This document shows positions 37,169-45,223 of a stretch of 64,000 bases of DNA, piece after piece (positions within the stretch are counted from its first letter, which is position 1; the number at the start of each line of letters is the position of its first letter). The DNA is from Micromonospora profundi (GTDB taxonomy: Bacteria > Actinomycetota > Actinomycetes > Mycobacteriales > Micromonosporaceae): NCBI RefSeq assembly GCF_011927785.1, contig NZ_JAATJK010000001.1:5861001-5925000 (forward strand), read 5' to 3'. Made by a program: the position numbers and the translations under genes. The notes under the pieces were generated by a model. The model saw only the letters and a list, made by a program, of their open reading frames with translations, did no database searches and was not told the DNA's origin.

Positions 37169-37777
37169 CGCGCGACCTCTGCGTCCGAGGCTTCCGCTGG
37201 TTGCTCGACCCCACTCGGGCTACCTCCGGTCGACGCGCCACTGGCTGCCGCCCGCCGGAGGCGCGACCGTCGACCGGCGGGCGTTCGCGGCGAGGGGTGT
37301 GGTGCCCGGCATCGGACGGCCGCGACGGCGAAACCGGCCCCCAGTGTGACGCCAGCACGCGTATGCCTTCAAGCAGCGGTTTGCGTGTCGGACTCACGTA
37401 TTGGCAAAAGTCGACGTGCAACTTGCATGAAGCACGTCACTGATGCACTCTGTCCGTATGGCACGGATCACTCAGCGTTCCGATCCGCTCTCCGGGTGTG
37501 GTGACCCGGGGCGCTGCTCGGGGCACGGGCCGGGCCAGCGACACACGGATCTGCCCCCGGGGTAAGGACCCCACCGCTGCAAGCCAGCCGGCTGTGGCGG
37601 TGGGCGCGGTTCCCGGAGGCGGTCAGGTGATGGTCGGGTGGCGGCACGCCACCAGCGGGTACGGCCCGACCACCGCCATCCCGCACCACCGGCCCACGAG
37701 GCGCGACCCCGTCACCGGGCCATGACGTCCCCGACAGTCACCGCCGGCACCCCGCCGGCCGACCCTCCCAGGAGCCC
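37169..37777. other. 609-bp intergenic region with candidate operator and weak small ORFs
   Basis: No well supported gene. It contains the dyad at 37414-37437 and two weak plus-strand small ORFs. One is an ATG at 37458 giving 35 residues (MARITQRSDPLSG...) ending at TAA 37563-37565. The other is the frame open from 37498 to 37725, whose last 31 codons from an ATG at 37630 have good third-position GC. Neither has a family match. Confidence 0.4.
37414..37437. promoter_or_regulatory. Candidate operator of HTH/DUF397 pair
   Basis: ACGTGC and GCACGT arms lie 12 bases apart, with a perfect 11-base palindrome TGCAACTTGCA (37417-37427) inside. The region is AT-richer than its surroundings, 250 bases before the HTH start. 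Confidence 0.4.
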
Positions 37778-37813
37778 ATGTGCTTCCCCGCTCCGGTGAC
37801 GTACTGCATGTGA
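37778..37813 (+). CDS. Possible 11-residue leader peptide MCFPAPVTYCM
   Basis: ATG at 37778 follows a strong CAGGAG site and runs 11 codons to a TGA at 37811-37813. The last codon and stop (ATGTGA) contain the GTG start of the next ORF, so the two would be translationally coupled. It contains two Cys and two Pro codons. Too short to judge by composition. Confidence 0.35.
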   Translation: MCFPAPVTYCM

Positions 37814-38064
37814 CTCGCGCGGCGAGTGTCCAGTTCCTCAGGCCCATCATGTTCCGGGTGATCCGGGTGCTCGAGTGGCCGACCTACGATGGCTGGCTCT
37901 GGCTCGACGGCTACGAACTCAACACCGCTGGCGACGCGGTCAACCGACGGTCGATCTTCGTTCAGCGGGACGGGCTGCACCAGGTGCAGGCCGCACCGCA
38001 GCCCCGCCCGCACACCGTACGGGCCCGCCGGTCGGTGGCCCGTACCCCGGTTGCAGTTGGCTGA
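37810..38064 (+). CDS. Small hypothetical protein coupled to leader peptide
   Basis: 84 residues from a GTG at 37810; an in-frame GTG at 37780 is an alternative. The centre reads as a folded beta-rich segment (MFRVIRVLEWPTYDGWLWLDGYELN, then RSIFVQRDGLHQVQ); the tail is basic and disordered. I recall short actinobacterial proteins with this W-rich segment but no function. Confidence 0.55.
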   Translation: MTRAASVQFLRPIMFRVIRVLEWPTYDGWLWLDGYELNTAGDAVNRRSIFVQRDGLHQVQAAPQPRPHTVRARRSVARTPVAVG

Positions 38065-38169
38065 CCAGCCCGATCCGCCGCCGGTGGGCGTGCCGTCGCC
38101 ATAGAATTGGTACGCCCACCCCGGCACCGTTCCACCCGCACGTCCAGGACCCTGAGCCTGGGATGGTTC

Positions 38170-38595
38170 ATGGTCAATCAGCCCGCCATGCGGCGGCACC
38201 ACCGCTCCCGTATCACCTGTGCTCTCGGACTTCTCGCCCTGCTCGGGGCCGTGACCATCCTCGTGGTCCTGGCCCGCGACCCGGCGCTGTCGTCCACACG
38301 CCTGGTCACTCCGGTGCCGGCTCCCGAGATCACCGTGGTCGACTCCGACCCGGCTGACGACGCAGCCGGCTGGATCGGCGCCGAACCACCGGAGGAACAG
38401 CCCGAAACGACAGGCCCGGCCGCCGGCTCCGGTGCCGGCGGTCAGTCCAACGGCCAGCAGGAGACCACCGACGCGGCCCCGGCCAGGCACACCGCTACGG
38501 ACGTCCGCCGCTCACTGTTCTGGTCCGGCCTCTTCGGCCTCACCATCTCGCTGGCCGGTCTCGGTCTGGTCGGCACCCGCCGTCGGATGTGGTGA
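38170..38595 (+). CDS. Hypothetical two-helix membrane protein
   Basis: 141 residues from the ATG at 38170. A basic N-terminus and membrane helix (about 15-35, ITCALGLLALLGAVTILVVLA), an acidic Pro/Gly/Gln-rich outer loop of 75 residues, a second helix (about 113-134, LFWSGLFGLTISLAGLGLVG) and a terminal GTRRRMW. The C-terminal helix plus RRR end resembles a sorting-signal tail, but no LPxTG/LAxTG motif precedes it. Confidence 0.6.
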   Translation: MVNQPAMRRHHRSRITCALGLLALLGAVTILVVLARDPALSSTRLVTPVPAPEITVVDSDPADDAAGWIGAEPPEEQPETTGPAAGSGAGGQSNGQQETTDAAPARHTATDVRRSLFWSGLFGLTISLAGLGLVGTRRRMW

Positions 38596-38626
38596 GCGCC
38601 GGTCACGGCATGCCGGTCCCCGGCGG

Positions 38627-39469
38627 TCACGGCGTGCCCGTCGGGCTCGGGCTGGCCGAGCCGGTACCCGTCGACGGCCGCCCCTGCGAGATCACCAGCA
38701 GCACCTCCTCGTCGGTCGACACGGACGTGCCGGCCTCCGGCTCGGTGCTCACCACAGTGCCCGGCGGCAACTCCGACTGTCGGTACACCACCCGGTAGGC
38801 CAGGCCGAGCCGGTCCAGCAGCCCTTCCGCCGTGGCCTGTGTCAGGCCGGTCAGCGGCGGCACCGGCACCTGCTCCGGCGGGGCGCTCGTCGGTGGGCTG
38901 CTCGGCGTCGCACTTGTCGGTGCCGCCGATGTGGGCGCGGCGCTGGTCGGCGCTGCCGAGGTAGCAGTGGCCGACGGCAGCGACGGAGTCGGCCCGGGGT
39001 TGTCGGGGTCGTCATCCCGCGCGTCGAGCAGGACCCACACCGCCGCGCCGAGCAGTCCGGCGAGGAGTAGGGCGAGCACACCCCAGAGGATGGGCAGCCA
39101 CCAGCGCCGGCCACCCTGCTCCTCGACGTACCAGTCTCCGGTGGGCTCGGCCGGCCGGGGCGCCTGCACCTCGGCGCGCCCGGACCACGGCGGCGTCGTC
39201 GACCGCTCGACAGGCATCCGCGCCGTCCGGTCGCCCGCCGGCCCCGCCCGGTCGAACGGCACGGTCTGCTCCGGCGACGCTTCACGCCCAGCGGCTGCGG
39301 TCCGGTCGATCGGCATCGTCTCGTCCGGCGACCCGGAACGCCCAGCCGCCGCAGTGCGGTCGAACGGCACGGTCTCGTCCGGCGACGCTTCGGGCTTCGG
39401 GGGCGGTAGGGCGTGCGTCCGGTCGTCGTCGGGCTCCCCGGTGGGCGGCTCCTGGCGGTCGTCGCTCAT
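38627..39469 (-). CDS. PASTA-domain membrane protein with N-terminal Thr-motif repeats
   Basis: 280 residues from the ATG at 39467-39469, six bases after AAGGA. The cytoplasmic N-terminus (1-120) carries three 18-residue repeats built on DETVPFDR (T33), DETMPIDR (T51) and EQTVPFDR (T69). A membrane helix lies at about 126-148. An Ala/Pro/Ser/Thr stalk with repeated PTSAA follows, then one PASTA domain (VPPLTGLTQATAEGLLDRLGLAYRVVYRQ to VLLVISQG). It has no kinase domain. The layout suggests a muropeptide-binding receptor whose tail is a kinase substrate; that is inference. Confidence 0.8.
   Translation of the reverse strand: MSDDRQEPPTGEPDDDRTHALPPPKPEASPDETVPFDRTAAAGRSGSPDETMPIDRTAAAGREASPEQTVPFDRAGPAGDRTARMPVERSTTPPWSGRAEVQAPRPAEPTGDWYVEEQGGRRWWLPILWGVLALLLAGLLGAAVWVLLDARDDDPDNPGPTPSLPSATATSAAPTSAAPTSAAPTSATPSSPPTSAPPEQVPVPPLTGLTQATAEGLLDRLGLAYRVVYRQSELPPGTVVSTEPEAGTSVSTDEEVLLVISQGRPSTGTGSASPSPTGTP
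39232..39388. repeat. 54-bp in-frame tandem repeat encoding DETVPFDR units
   Basis: Three copies with an exact 18-codon period in the 5' part of the PASTA-protein gene. Confidence 0.85.
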
Positions 39470-39626
39470 CGCACGTCCTTTCCCGAACCGGGCGGGCGGC
39501 ACGGCCCTCGACCGCCAACCTAACCGCCCAGGTCGACCTGGGCCGGGATCAGCGACGTGAACCGCGTGCCGCAGGACGGTCGGCCGCGCTCGCCTGGCCG
39601 AGCGGGTACGCCGGTGGGCCGGCCGG

Positions 39627-40310
39627 TCAGGGGGTGGGTTTTGTCGTCGGCTGGTCCGGTGCCGCCCCGCACCAGATGCTGACCTCGTCGTTCCAGCGGG
39701 CCGGGCCGTCCTCGGCCGGGTCCTGCCGGCTGACCTCACCGCTGCGCCCACTGCGGTAGCGCGGGTAGAGACCCGCGTCGACCAGGTCGTCGGCCGCTTC
39801 GGCGCACTCGTCGCCGACCACGTCGGGCACCTCGGCGGCCGGTGCAGGGCCGGCCACCTGAAGTTGCACTGTGGTGCCCCGGGTCACCTGGGTGCCCACG
39901 GCCGGCGAGGTGCTCTCGACTGTGCGGCCGCTGCCGGTGCCGAAGACAAGTCTCCAGCCCAGCCGCTGCTTGCGCAGCGTTTCCCGTGCCTGCTCGAAGT
40001 CGGTACCGATGACCGGTGGCACTGTCAGCCCCGCCGCCTTGGTGGTGGCGGACGTCCGAGGTGCGGCGGGAGTGGTCCGGCCCGCGGCCGGTCGGGACGG
40101 GGTGACCCGGTCCGTCGGCGTGGGGGTCGCGCTCGCCGCCGCCTGCCGATCAGCCTGGGACGTGTCGCCCTCGCCGGCCAGCAGCCAACCGCCTGTCGCA
40201 CCGACAGCCACGAGGAGTACGGCGACCAGCCCGCCGCCGAGCAGCACGCTGGCCCGGCCACCGCCGCCGCTTCCGGTGGAATCCTGCCGACCCGTGTCCG
40301 CGTCCGTCAT
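39627..40310 (-). CDS. PASTA-domain membrane protein
   Basis: 227 residues from the ATG at 40308-40310; a GTG nine bases upstream is possible. Short Gly-rich N-terminus, membrane helix (about 21-44, ASVLLGGGLVAVLLVAVGATGGWLL), a Thr/Pro/Ala stalk, then a PASTA domain (TVPPVIGTDFEQARETLRKQRLGWRLVFG to VQLQVAGP) and a second shorter, divergent one (VPDVVGDECAEAADDLVDAGLYPRYRS) with a possible disulfide (DEC...IWC). It is the second kinase-less PASTA protein in a row on this strand. Confidence 0.8.
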   Translation of the reverse strand: MTDADTGRQDSTGSGGGGRASVLLGGGLVAVLLVAVGATGGWLLAGEGDTSQADRQAAASATPTPTDRVTPSRPAAGRTTPAAPRTSATTKAAGLTVPPVIGTDFEQARETLRKQRLGWRLVFGTGSGRTVESTSPAVGTQVTRGTTVQLQVAGPAPAAEVPDVVGDECAEAADDLVDAGLYPRYRSGRSGEVSRQDPAEDGPARWNDEVSIWCGAAPDQPTTKPTP

Positions 40311-40419
40311 ACCGCCCACCGCCTCATCACCGGCGACCGTACCGTCTGCCGCCCAACCCGTTGTGCTGACAGTACAAACCGGCGGGTCGCTGCGACTCGC
40401 CGCGTCGACGACGGGACGT

Positions 40420-40425
40420 TACGCT
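40420..40425 (+). promoter_or_regulatory. Candidate -10 element of leaderless transcript
   Basis: TACGCT ends seven bases before the ATG at 40433; no ribosome site is visible. Confidence 0.45.
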
Positions 40426-40432
40426 GCCCGGC

Positions 40433-41902
40433 ATGGCCAGACGGGGCTGGGGAGTATCGATCGTGACAGCGGTCGGGGTCGCTGCCGGCGCGGGCGCGGC
40501 GCAGCTGGGCTTCGGCTACGGACTGGGCGTCATCACCTGGACACCCACCGACGCCGGAGCCAACGACACGGCCTGGGCGGACGGCCTCGCCTGGGCAAGT
40601 TGGCTCGCCGCCAGCTCGACAGTGCTCGGTGCGGTCTGCGCACAGCGGCTGCACCACCGTTCCGTACCCGCGCCTGCGACAAGCGCTGAGCCGACCCCGA
40701 CGGCCGAGCCCGACCGTGCGGAGTCGACGGCGGTCGAGGCAGGTCGGACGCCACCGGTCGAAGGCACCGACAAGGTTCGGGGCACGACGGCAGGTCGGTC
40801 GACGCGGGAGGCAGACCCGCAGCGCGGCGAACGGGACGGTCTGCTCCGCAGCCTTGCGTTGGCGCTCGCCGCCGGGCTGGGTGGGCTGGTCACCGTTCTG
40901 CTTGTCGCCGTGCCGGCCCGGGTCGCGGTGGGTGCCGACACCAGCGTGCCGCAGCGGGTGGCCGCCCTGCACGCGACGCTGGGCATCCTGATCGGCGTCC
41001 TCGTCGCGCTGTGGGCGCTGCGCTCGCGTACCGCCGCCTTGAACGTCACCGCCACGGCCGCCTGGCTCTGGCTGCTCGCGGTGGTGTCGGTGGTCGACGG
41101 AGTACGCGTCGGACGCGGGCTGACCGGCGCCCAACTCGGCACCTGGCAGCTCGACCCGGACCACGCGCGGTACTGGATCGGGGGGCAGCTCTACTGGCCC
41201 GGCGCGCTGCTGGCGCTCATTCCCGCTCTGCTGATCGGTGCGCTCGCCGCACGCCGCGCCGCACGCGCGGGCGGGCATCGGGTCGGCGCGGCGGCCTCCG
41301 GCGCGGCCGGCCCGCTCCTCGTGGCGCTCGCCTACCTGACCACCGTGCCGCGCTGGGCGACGCTGGGCCCCGCGCAGTTCTCCACGCAGCTCATCGCCCC
41401 CTACGCGGTGATCGCCGGCATCGGCGGTTCGGTGCTGGTCGCCGTCTTGGCCGAGCGCGCCGACCGGCGTCGGGCAGCCAGCCGGGAGGCGACCACATCG
41501 GAACCGGCGGCGGTGGACCCGGCAGCAGATGCCGGTCCGCCCCCGGCCACCGGCACAGCTCCGGGGGCCGACCCTCGGTCGACGTCGACGGTCGGGGCGC
41601 TTTCGGCCGAGCCGTCGGACGGGCTCACCGCCGCGCAGGACGCCACCGCCTCCGCCCCGCCGACGAGCCGGGCGACGCGATCCCGGAGCCGGGACGCCGC
41701 AGTGCCCCGGCCACGCGACGCCGACGCATCCCCGACCCGGGGCAGCGCCGTTCCTCCGCGCCGCGACGGCGTACCCCAGGTGCCGGCACCGCGCACGGAC
41801 CCGGATCTATCGGATCCGGCCGACGCCATCGGCGGCGAGCCGGCCGAGAGCCCCGCCCCGAGCAGCCGGCGTCGCCGGCCGAGCCGCCCCGGCACCGACT
41901 GA
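40433..41902 (+). CDS. Hypothetical polytopic membrane protein
   Basis: 489 residues. Hydrophobic helices near 6-30, 45-65, 140-165, 182-198, 203-223, 255-280, 287-305 and 320-340, with a charged loop at 70-135. The last 150 residues are disordered, rich in Ala, Pro, Ser, Thr and Arg. No transporter or enzyme motif is recognised. It is divergent from the PASTA protein, and its tail could be a phosphorylation target. Confidence 0.7.
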   Translation: MARRGWGVSIVTAVGVAAGAGAAQLGFGYGLGVITWTPTDAGANDTAWADGLAWASWLAASSTVLGAVCAQRLHHRSVPAPATSAEPTPTAEPDRAESTAVEAGRTPPVEGTDKVRGTTAGRSTREADPQRGERDGLLRSLALALAAGLGGLVTVLLVAVPARVAVGADTSVPQRVAALHATLGILIGVLVALWALRSRTAALNVTATAAWLWLLAVVSVVDGVRVGRGLTGAQLGTWQLDPDHARYWIGGQLYWPGALLALIPALLIGALAARRAARAGGHRVGAAASGAAGPLLVALAYLTTVPRWATLGPAQFSTQLIAPYAVIAGIGGSVLVAVLAERADRRRAASREATTSEPAAVDPAADAGPPPATGTAPGADPRSTSTVGALSAEPSDGLTAAQDATASAPPTSRATRSRSRDAAVPRPRDADASPTRGSAVPPRRDGVPQVPAPRTDPDLSDPADAIGGEPAESPAPSSRRRRPSRPGTD

Positions 41903-41974
41903 CCCTGCCTGCGCCGATCACCAGCGGTGGGCGGCCTTCTCCCGGTACGCGTGCGCCACGACCGGGCGGTCGGG

Positions 41975-43453
41975 TCAGTCGACGGGCCAGGTGTGGACCG
42001 GTTCGTTGCTGTGCTGGAGTTCGGCGTAGCGCTGGACCATGTGGTGCAGCGCCGCTGTCCGGTCCATCCCCCGGCGTCGCTCCGCCGCCCAGACCGCCTC
42101 GGTCTGCCACACGGCGCCGTTGCGGCCGGTCCGGCAGCGCTGCTCGATGATGCCGAGCAGCCGGTCCCGCTGCGCCGGGTCGACACCGAACCCGTCCAGG
42201 CCTGTGGCCGCTGTGGGCAGCAACTGGTCCAGCACCAGCTTGGTGACCGGTACGTCGCCGAGGCGGGGCCAGTGCAGCACCGCGTCCAGGCCGCGCCGGG
42301 CCGCCGCGTGGAAGTTCTCCTCGGCGGAGCTGAACGTGAGCTGACTCCAGATCGGCCGGTCCGACTCGGCCAGGCCGCGGGCCAGCCCGAAGTAGAAGGC
42401 CGCGTTGGCCAACATGTCGACAACCGTCGGGCCGGCCGGCAGCACCCGGTTCTCCACCCGCAGGTGTGGGCGGCCGTTCATGATGTCGTAGATCGGGCGG
42501 TTCCACCGGTAGACAGTGCCGTTGTGCAGCCGCAGCTCACCCAGCTCGGGCACCCCACCTGCGTGCAGCACCTCCACCGGGTCCTCGTCCTCACAGATCG
42601 GCAGCAGTGGCGGGAAGTAGCGGACGTTCTCCTCGAAGAGGTCGAAAATCGAGGTGATCCAGCGCTCGCCGAACCACACCCGGGGGCGTACTCCCTGGGC
42701 CTTCAGCTCGTCCGGACGGGTGTCGGTTGCCTGTTTGAACAGGGCGATCCGGGTCTCGGCCCAGAGTTGGCGGCCGTACAGGAACGGCGAGTTGGCGCCG
42801 ACGGCCACCTGCACCCCGGCGATGGCCTGGGACGCGTTCCAGTAGTCGGCGAAGCTGTCCGGCGCGACCTGGAGGTGGAACTGGAGACTGGTGCAGGCCG
42901 CCTCGGGGGCGATCGAGTCGGTGTGCGTCTGCAACTGCTCGACGCCACGGATGTCGAGCTCGATGGCCTCACCTCGGGCACCGACGATCTGGTCGTTGAG
43001 CACCCGGTAGCGCTCGTTTGTGGACAGGTTGTCCTCCACCAGGTGGCCCTCGGTGAGAGTGGGCAGGATGCCGACCAGGACGATCTTCGCGTCGGACTTG
43101 GCGGCCCGCTCGTCGGCTCGGGAGAGGCTGCTGCGCAGGTCGTGTTCGTAGTCGGCGAAGCCGGTGCCCTCGATCAGCCGGGGTTCGGCGTTGAGTTCCA
43201 GGTTGAACTGCCCCAGCTCGGTCTGGAAGAGCGGATCGGCGATGTCGGCGAGGATCTCCTCGTTACGCATCGCCGGCTCGGCCGCCGAGTCGACAAGGTT
43301 GAGCTCGATCTCCAGGCCGGTCATCGGCCGGTCGGCGTCGAACCCGAAGTCGTCGAGCATCAGGGCGAAGACGTCCAGGCACCGCCGGACCTTCTGCCGG
43401 TAGCGGACGCGGTCCTCCCGGGTGAAGGCGCCCTGCGAGACGTCCCTGCCCAT
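41975..43453 (-). CDS. Glutamate-cysteine ligase-type (GCS2/ATP-grasp-like) enzyme
   Basis: 492 residues from the ATG at 43451-43453, preceded by GGGAGGA. TGLEIELNLVD gives the metal-binding Glu residues of the gamma-glutamylcysteine synthetase fold. FNLELNAEPR, SLQFHLQVAP, VAVGANSPFLYG, the GRPHLRVENRVLPAGPTVVDMLANAAFYFGL segment and a terminal helical region follow. Many actinobacteria make mycothiol rather than glutathione, so the product may be another gamma-glutamyl or amide-linked compound. It stands alone with no glutathione synthetase beside it. Confidence 0.82.
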   Translation of the reverse strand: MGRDVSQGAFTREDRVRYRQKVRRCLDVFALMLDDFGFDADRPMTGLEIELNLVDSAAEPAMRNEEILADIADPLFQTELGQFNLELNAEPRLIEGTGFADYEHDLRSSLSRADERAAKSDAKIVLVGILPTLTEGHLVEDNLSTNERYRVLNDQIVGARGEAIELDIRGVEQLQTHTDSIAPEAACTSLQFHLQVAPDSFADYWNASQAIAGVQVAVGANSPFLYGRQLWAETRIALFKQATDTRPDELKAQGVRPRVWFGERWITSIFDLFEENVRYFPPLLPICEDEDPVEVLHAGGVPELGELRLHNGTVYRWNRPIYDIMNGRPHLRVENRVLPAGPTVVDMLANAAFYFGLARGLAESDRPIWSQLTFSSAEENFHAAARRGLDAVLHWPRLGDVPVTKLVLDQLLPTAATGLDGFGVDPAQRDRLLGIIEQRCRTGRNGAVWQTEAVWAAERRRGMDRTAALHHMVQRYAELQHSNEPVHTWPVD

Positions 43454-43677
43454 TGTGTCCTCCCGACGCCGGCGCGGTCGGGATCCTGCCGTCCCGGAAA
43501 GCGCATTGTGAACCACCACGTTAGGAGCGCTCGCCTGGCCAGGGCCAGGGGCCTACGGCGGTGATCCGACGCCGACCGGAGCGAGCACGCTCGTGGCGCC
43601 ATCTGTACCCCGCCGAGACCTGTCCGACCCGATGACGATGCGAACAGCTCGTGACAATTCACACGGACCCGAGACGA

Positions 43678-43715
43678 CGCCGGGCCCACGCCGAACGTAC
43701 GGCGTGGGCCCGGCG
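43678..43715. terminator. Hairpin terminator after yceI gene
   Basis: A perfect 15-bp stem CGCCGGGCCCACGCC with an 8-base loop, 20 bases past the YceI stop. Confidence 0.85.
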
Positions 43716-43734
43716 TACCGGTGATCCGGGGGGA

Positions 43735-44316
43735 TCAGGCCTGGCGGATGGCCTCGCCCTCGATCTCGATCTTGATCTTCTTGCCGACCAGCACGCCACC
43801 GGTCTCCAGGGCGACGTTCCAGGTCAGGCCGAACTCCTCGCGGTCGATCTCGGTGCTCGCGGAGAAGCCGAAGATGTCCTGCCCGAACGGGCTGCGGCCG
43901 ACGCCCTCGAACTCCACCTCAAGCTCGACCGGACGCGTGACGTCCTTGATGGTCAACTCACCGTTGAGGACGAATTCGTTGCCACGGCGGGACTTGACGC
44001 CGGTGCTGCGGAACTCCAGGGTCGGGTACTTCTCGACCTCCAGGAACTCGGGGCTGCGCAGGTGCGCGTCCCGGTCGGCCTGAGTGGTGTCGATGCTGGC
44101 ACCCTGGATGGTCGCGACGACCGAGGACTGCAACGGGTCCTCGGCGACGGTGATGGTGGCGGTTGCCTCGTTGAACTCACCGCGGACCCTGCTCACCATC
44201 ATGTGCCGGACGACGAAGCCGACCCGCTTGTGCGCCGCGTCCAGCACGTAGGTGCCGGGCGCCGGGATGGTAAGGCCGTCCCAGTCGCGGGTAACCGCAT
44301 CGGTGCTGCTGGTCAT
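43735..44316 (-). CDS. YceI family lipid/isoprenoid-binding protein
   Basis: 193 residues without a signal peptide. GTYVLDAAHKRVGFVVRHMMVSRVRGEFNE is the family opening; VVATIQGASIDTTQADRDAHLRSPEFLEVEKYPTLEFRSTGV and FVLNGELTIKDVTRPVELEVEF follow, giving the lipocalin-like barrel. Relatives bind polyprenoids such as ubiquinone precursors. It is divergent from a MarR regulator, which very probably controls it. Confidence 0.93.
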   Translation of the reverse strand: MTSSTDAVTRDWDGLTIPAPGTYVLDAAHKRVGFVVRHMMVSRVRGEFNEATATITVAEDPLQSSVVATIQGASIDTTQADRDAHLRSPEFLEVEKYPTLEFRSTGVKSRRGNEFVLNGELTIKDVTRPVELEVEFEGVGRSPFGQDIFGFSASTEIDREEFGLTWNVALETGGVLVGKKIKIEIEGEAIRQA

Positions 44317-44367
44317 GCTGGAGCCTCCAGGAAGATTTCGTTCAGTAGCCTAATGACTGCCTGAGCA

Positions 44368-44398
44368 ACTATACCTCTAACAATATTCCCCGTGTCAA
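44368..44398 (-). promoter_or_regulatory. Promoter of yceI gene
   Basis: On the minus strand TTGACA and TATAGT are separated by 19 bases in a locally AT-rich patch of the 101-base divergent region. The downstream stretch GTTGCTCAGGCAGTCATTAG is a plausible binding site for the divergent MarR protein, though its dyad is imperfect. Confidence 0.6.
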
Positions 44399-44405
44399 TA
44401 ACTGG

Positions 44406-44411
44406 TAGGAT
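44406..44411 (+). promoter_or_regulatory. Candidate -10 element of leaderless marR transcript
   Basis: TAGGAT ends six bases before the GTG at 44418; no separate ribosome site is visible. Confidence 0.5.
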
Positions 44412-44417
44412 GAGCGA

Positions 44418-44939
44418 GTGACAAACGTGTTCGACGATCCTCGGATCACTGCCGTCGGCCTGCTCTACGAGGCGCATGCTGGGCTGTCGGCCCGGTTCTC
44501 CGCCCAACTGGAAGAGCACGGCCTGTCCGCTGTCGAGTTCGAGGTGATCACCCGACTGGCCCGCTCGCCGGGCAACCAACTACGGATGACCGACCTGGCC
44601 GCCCAGACCTCCCTGTCCACAAGCGGGGTGACCCGGGTGGTGGACAGGATGGAACGCGACGGGTTACTCACCCGCCGCGCCTGCCCCAACGATCGACGCA
44701 GCTCGTACGCGGTGGTCACTGCGGCCGGCATGCAGCGGCTCGACGAGACGATGCCCGGACACCTGCTGATCATCGAGCAGTGGTTCACCGGTCAACTCGA
44801 CCCCGACGCCCTTGCGGCACTGCTCGACGGCCTGCGCCGCGTACGGGACGCCGTACATCCCGGTGCCACCGCCGGCAGTGACGACGTCACGCCGGAGCAC
44901 GAGCTGGTCGACATCGAGGAGCCCGACGGTACGGCCTGA
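44418..44939 (+). CDS. MarR-family transcriptional regulator
   Basis: 173 residues. Winged helix: LEEHGLSAVEFEVITRLARSPGNQLRMTDLAAQTSLSTSGVTRVVDRMERDGLLTRRACPNDRRSSYAVVTAAGM, with the DRR wing. N- and C-terminal helices form the dimer interface. It likely represses the divergent yceI gene from the shared AT-rich region. The ligand is unknown; YceI-linked MarR proteins often respond to redox or quinone stress, but no sensor Cys stands out except in ACPND of the wing. Confidence 0.93.
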   Translation: MTNVFDDPRITAVGLLYEAHAGLSARFSAQLEEHGLSAVEFEVITRLARSPGNQLRMTDLAAQTSLSTSGVTRVVDRMERDGLLTRRACPNDRRSSYAVVTAAGMQRLDETMPGHLLIIEQWFTGQLDPDALAALLDGLRRVRDAVHPGATAGSDDVTPEHELVDIEEPDGTA

Positions 44940-44947
44940 CCCGCCGG

Positions 44948-44980
44948 CCACTCCCGCCGTATGAAACCACCCGGGAGTGG
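44948..44980 (+). terminator. Hairpin terminator after marR gene
   Basis: A 9-bp stem CCACTCCCG with a 15-base loop, eight bases past the marR stop. The rest of the 284-base gap to 45223 holds nothing recognisable. Confidence 0.7.
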
Positions 44981-45223
44981 TGCCCGGCACCGGCAGAAAG
45001 ACCGGCAGAACTGGCCTTGACGACCGGACAAAACTCACGAAGAGCACCTTTACGCCCGGGTAGCGGTGGCAGGCTGGCAGACACCGGGGATTCACCGGGG
45101 GGTGACGGCGCGGGCGGACAGCGAGGGGTAGCACCAAGGGGGCTTTCGCCCGCGCCACTCCCGCCCGACGGACGTCACAACCCGCGCCGGGAAACGATCC
45201 ACCGCCGACCCTTGCCCCGTCGG

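Noticed and set aside
38596..38626. Possible terminator between convergent genes at 38.6 kb
   Set aside because: Only short direct repeats (GGTCACGGC) are present; no convincing stem.
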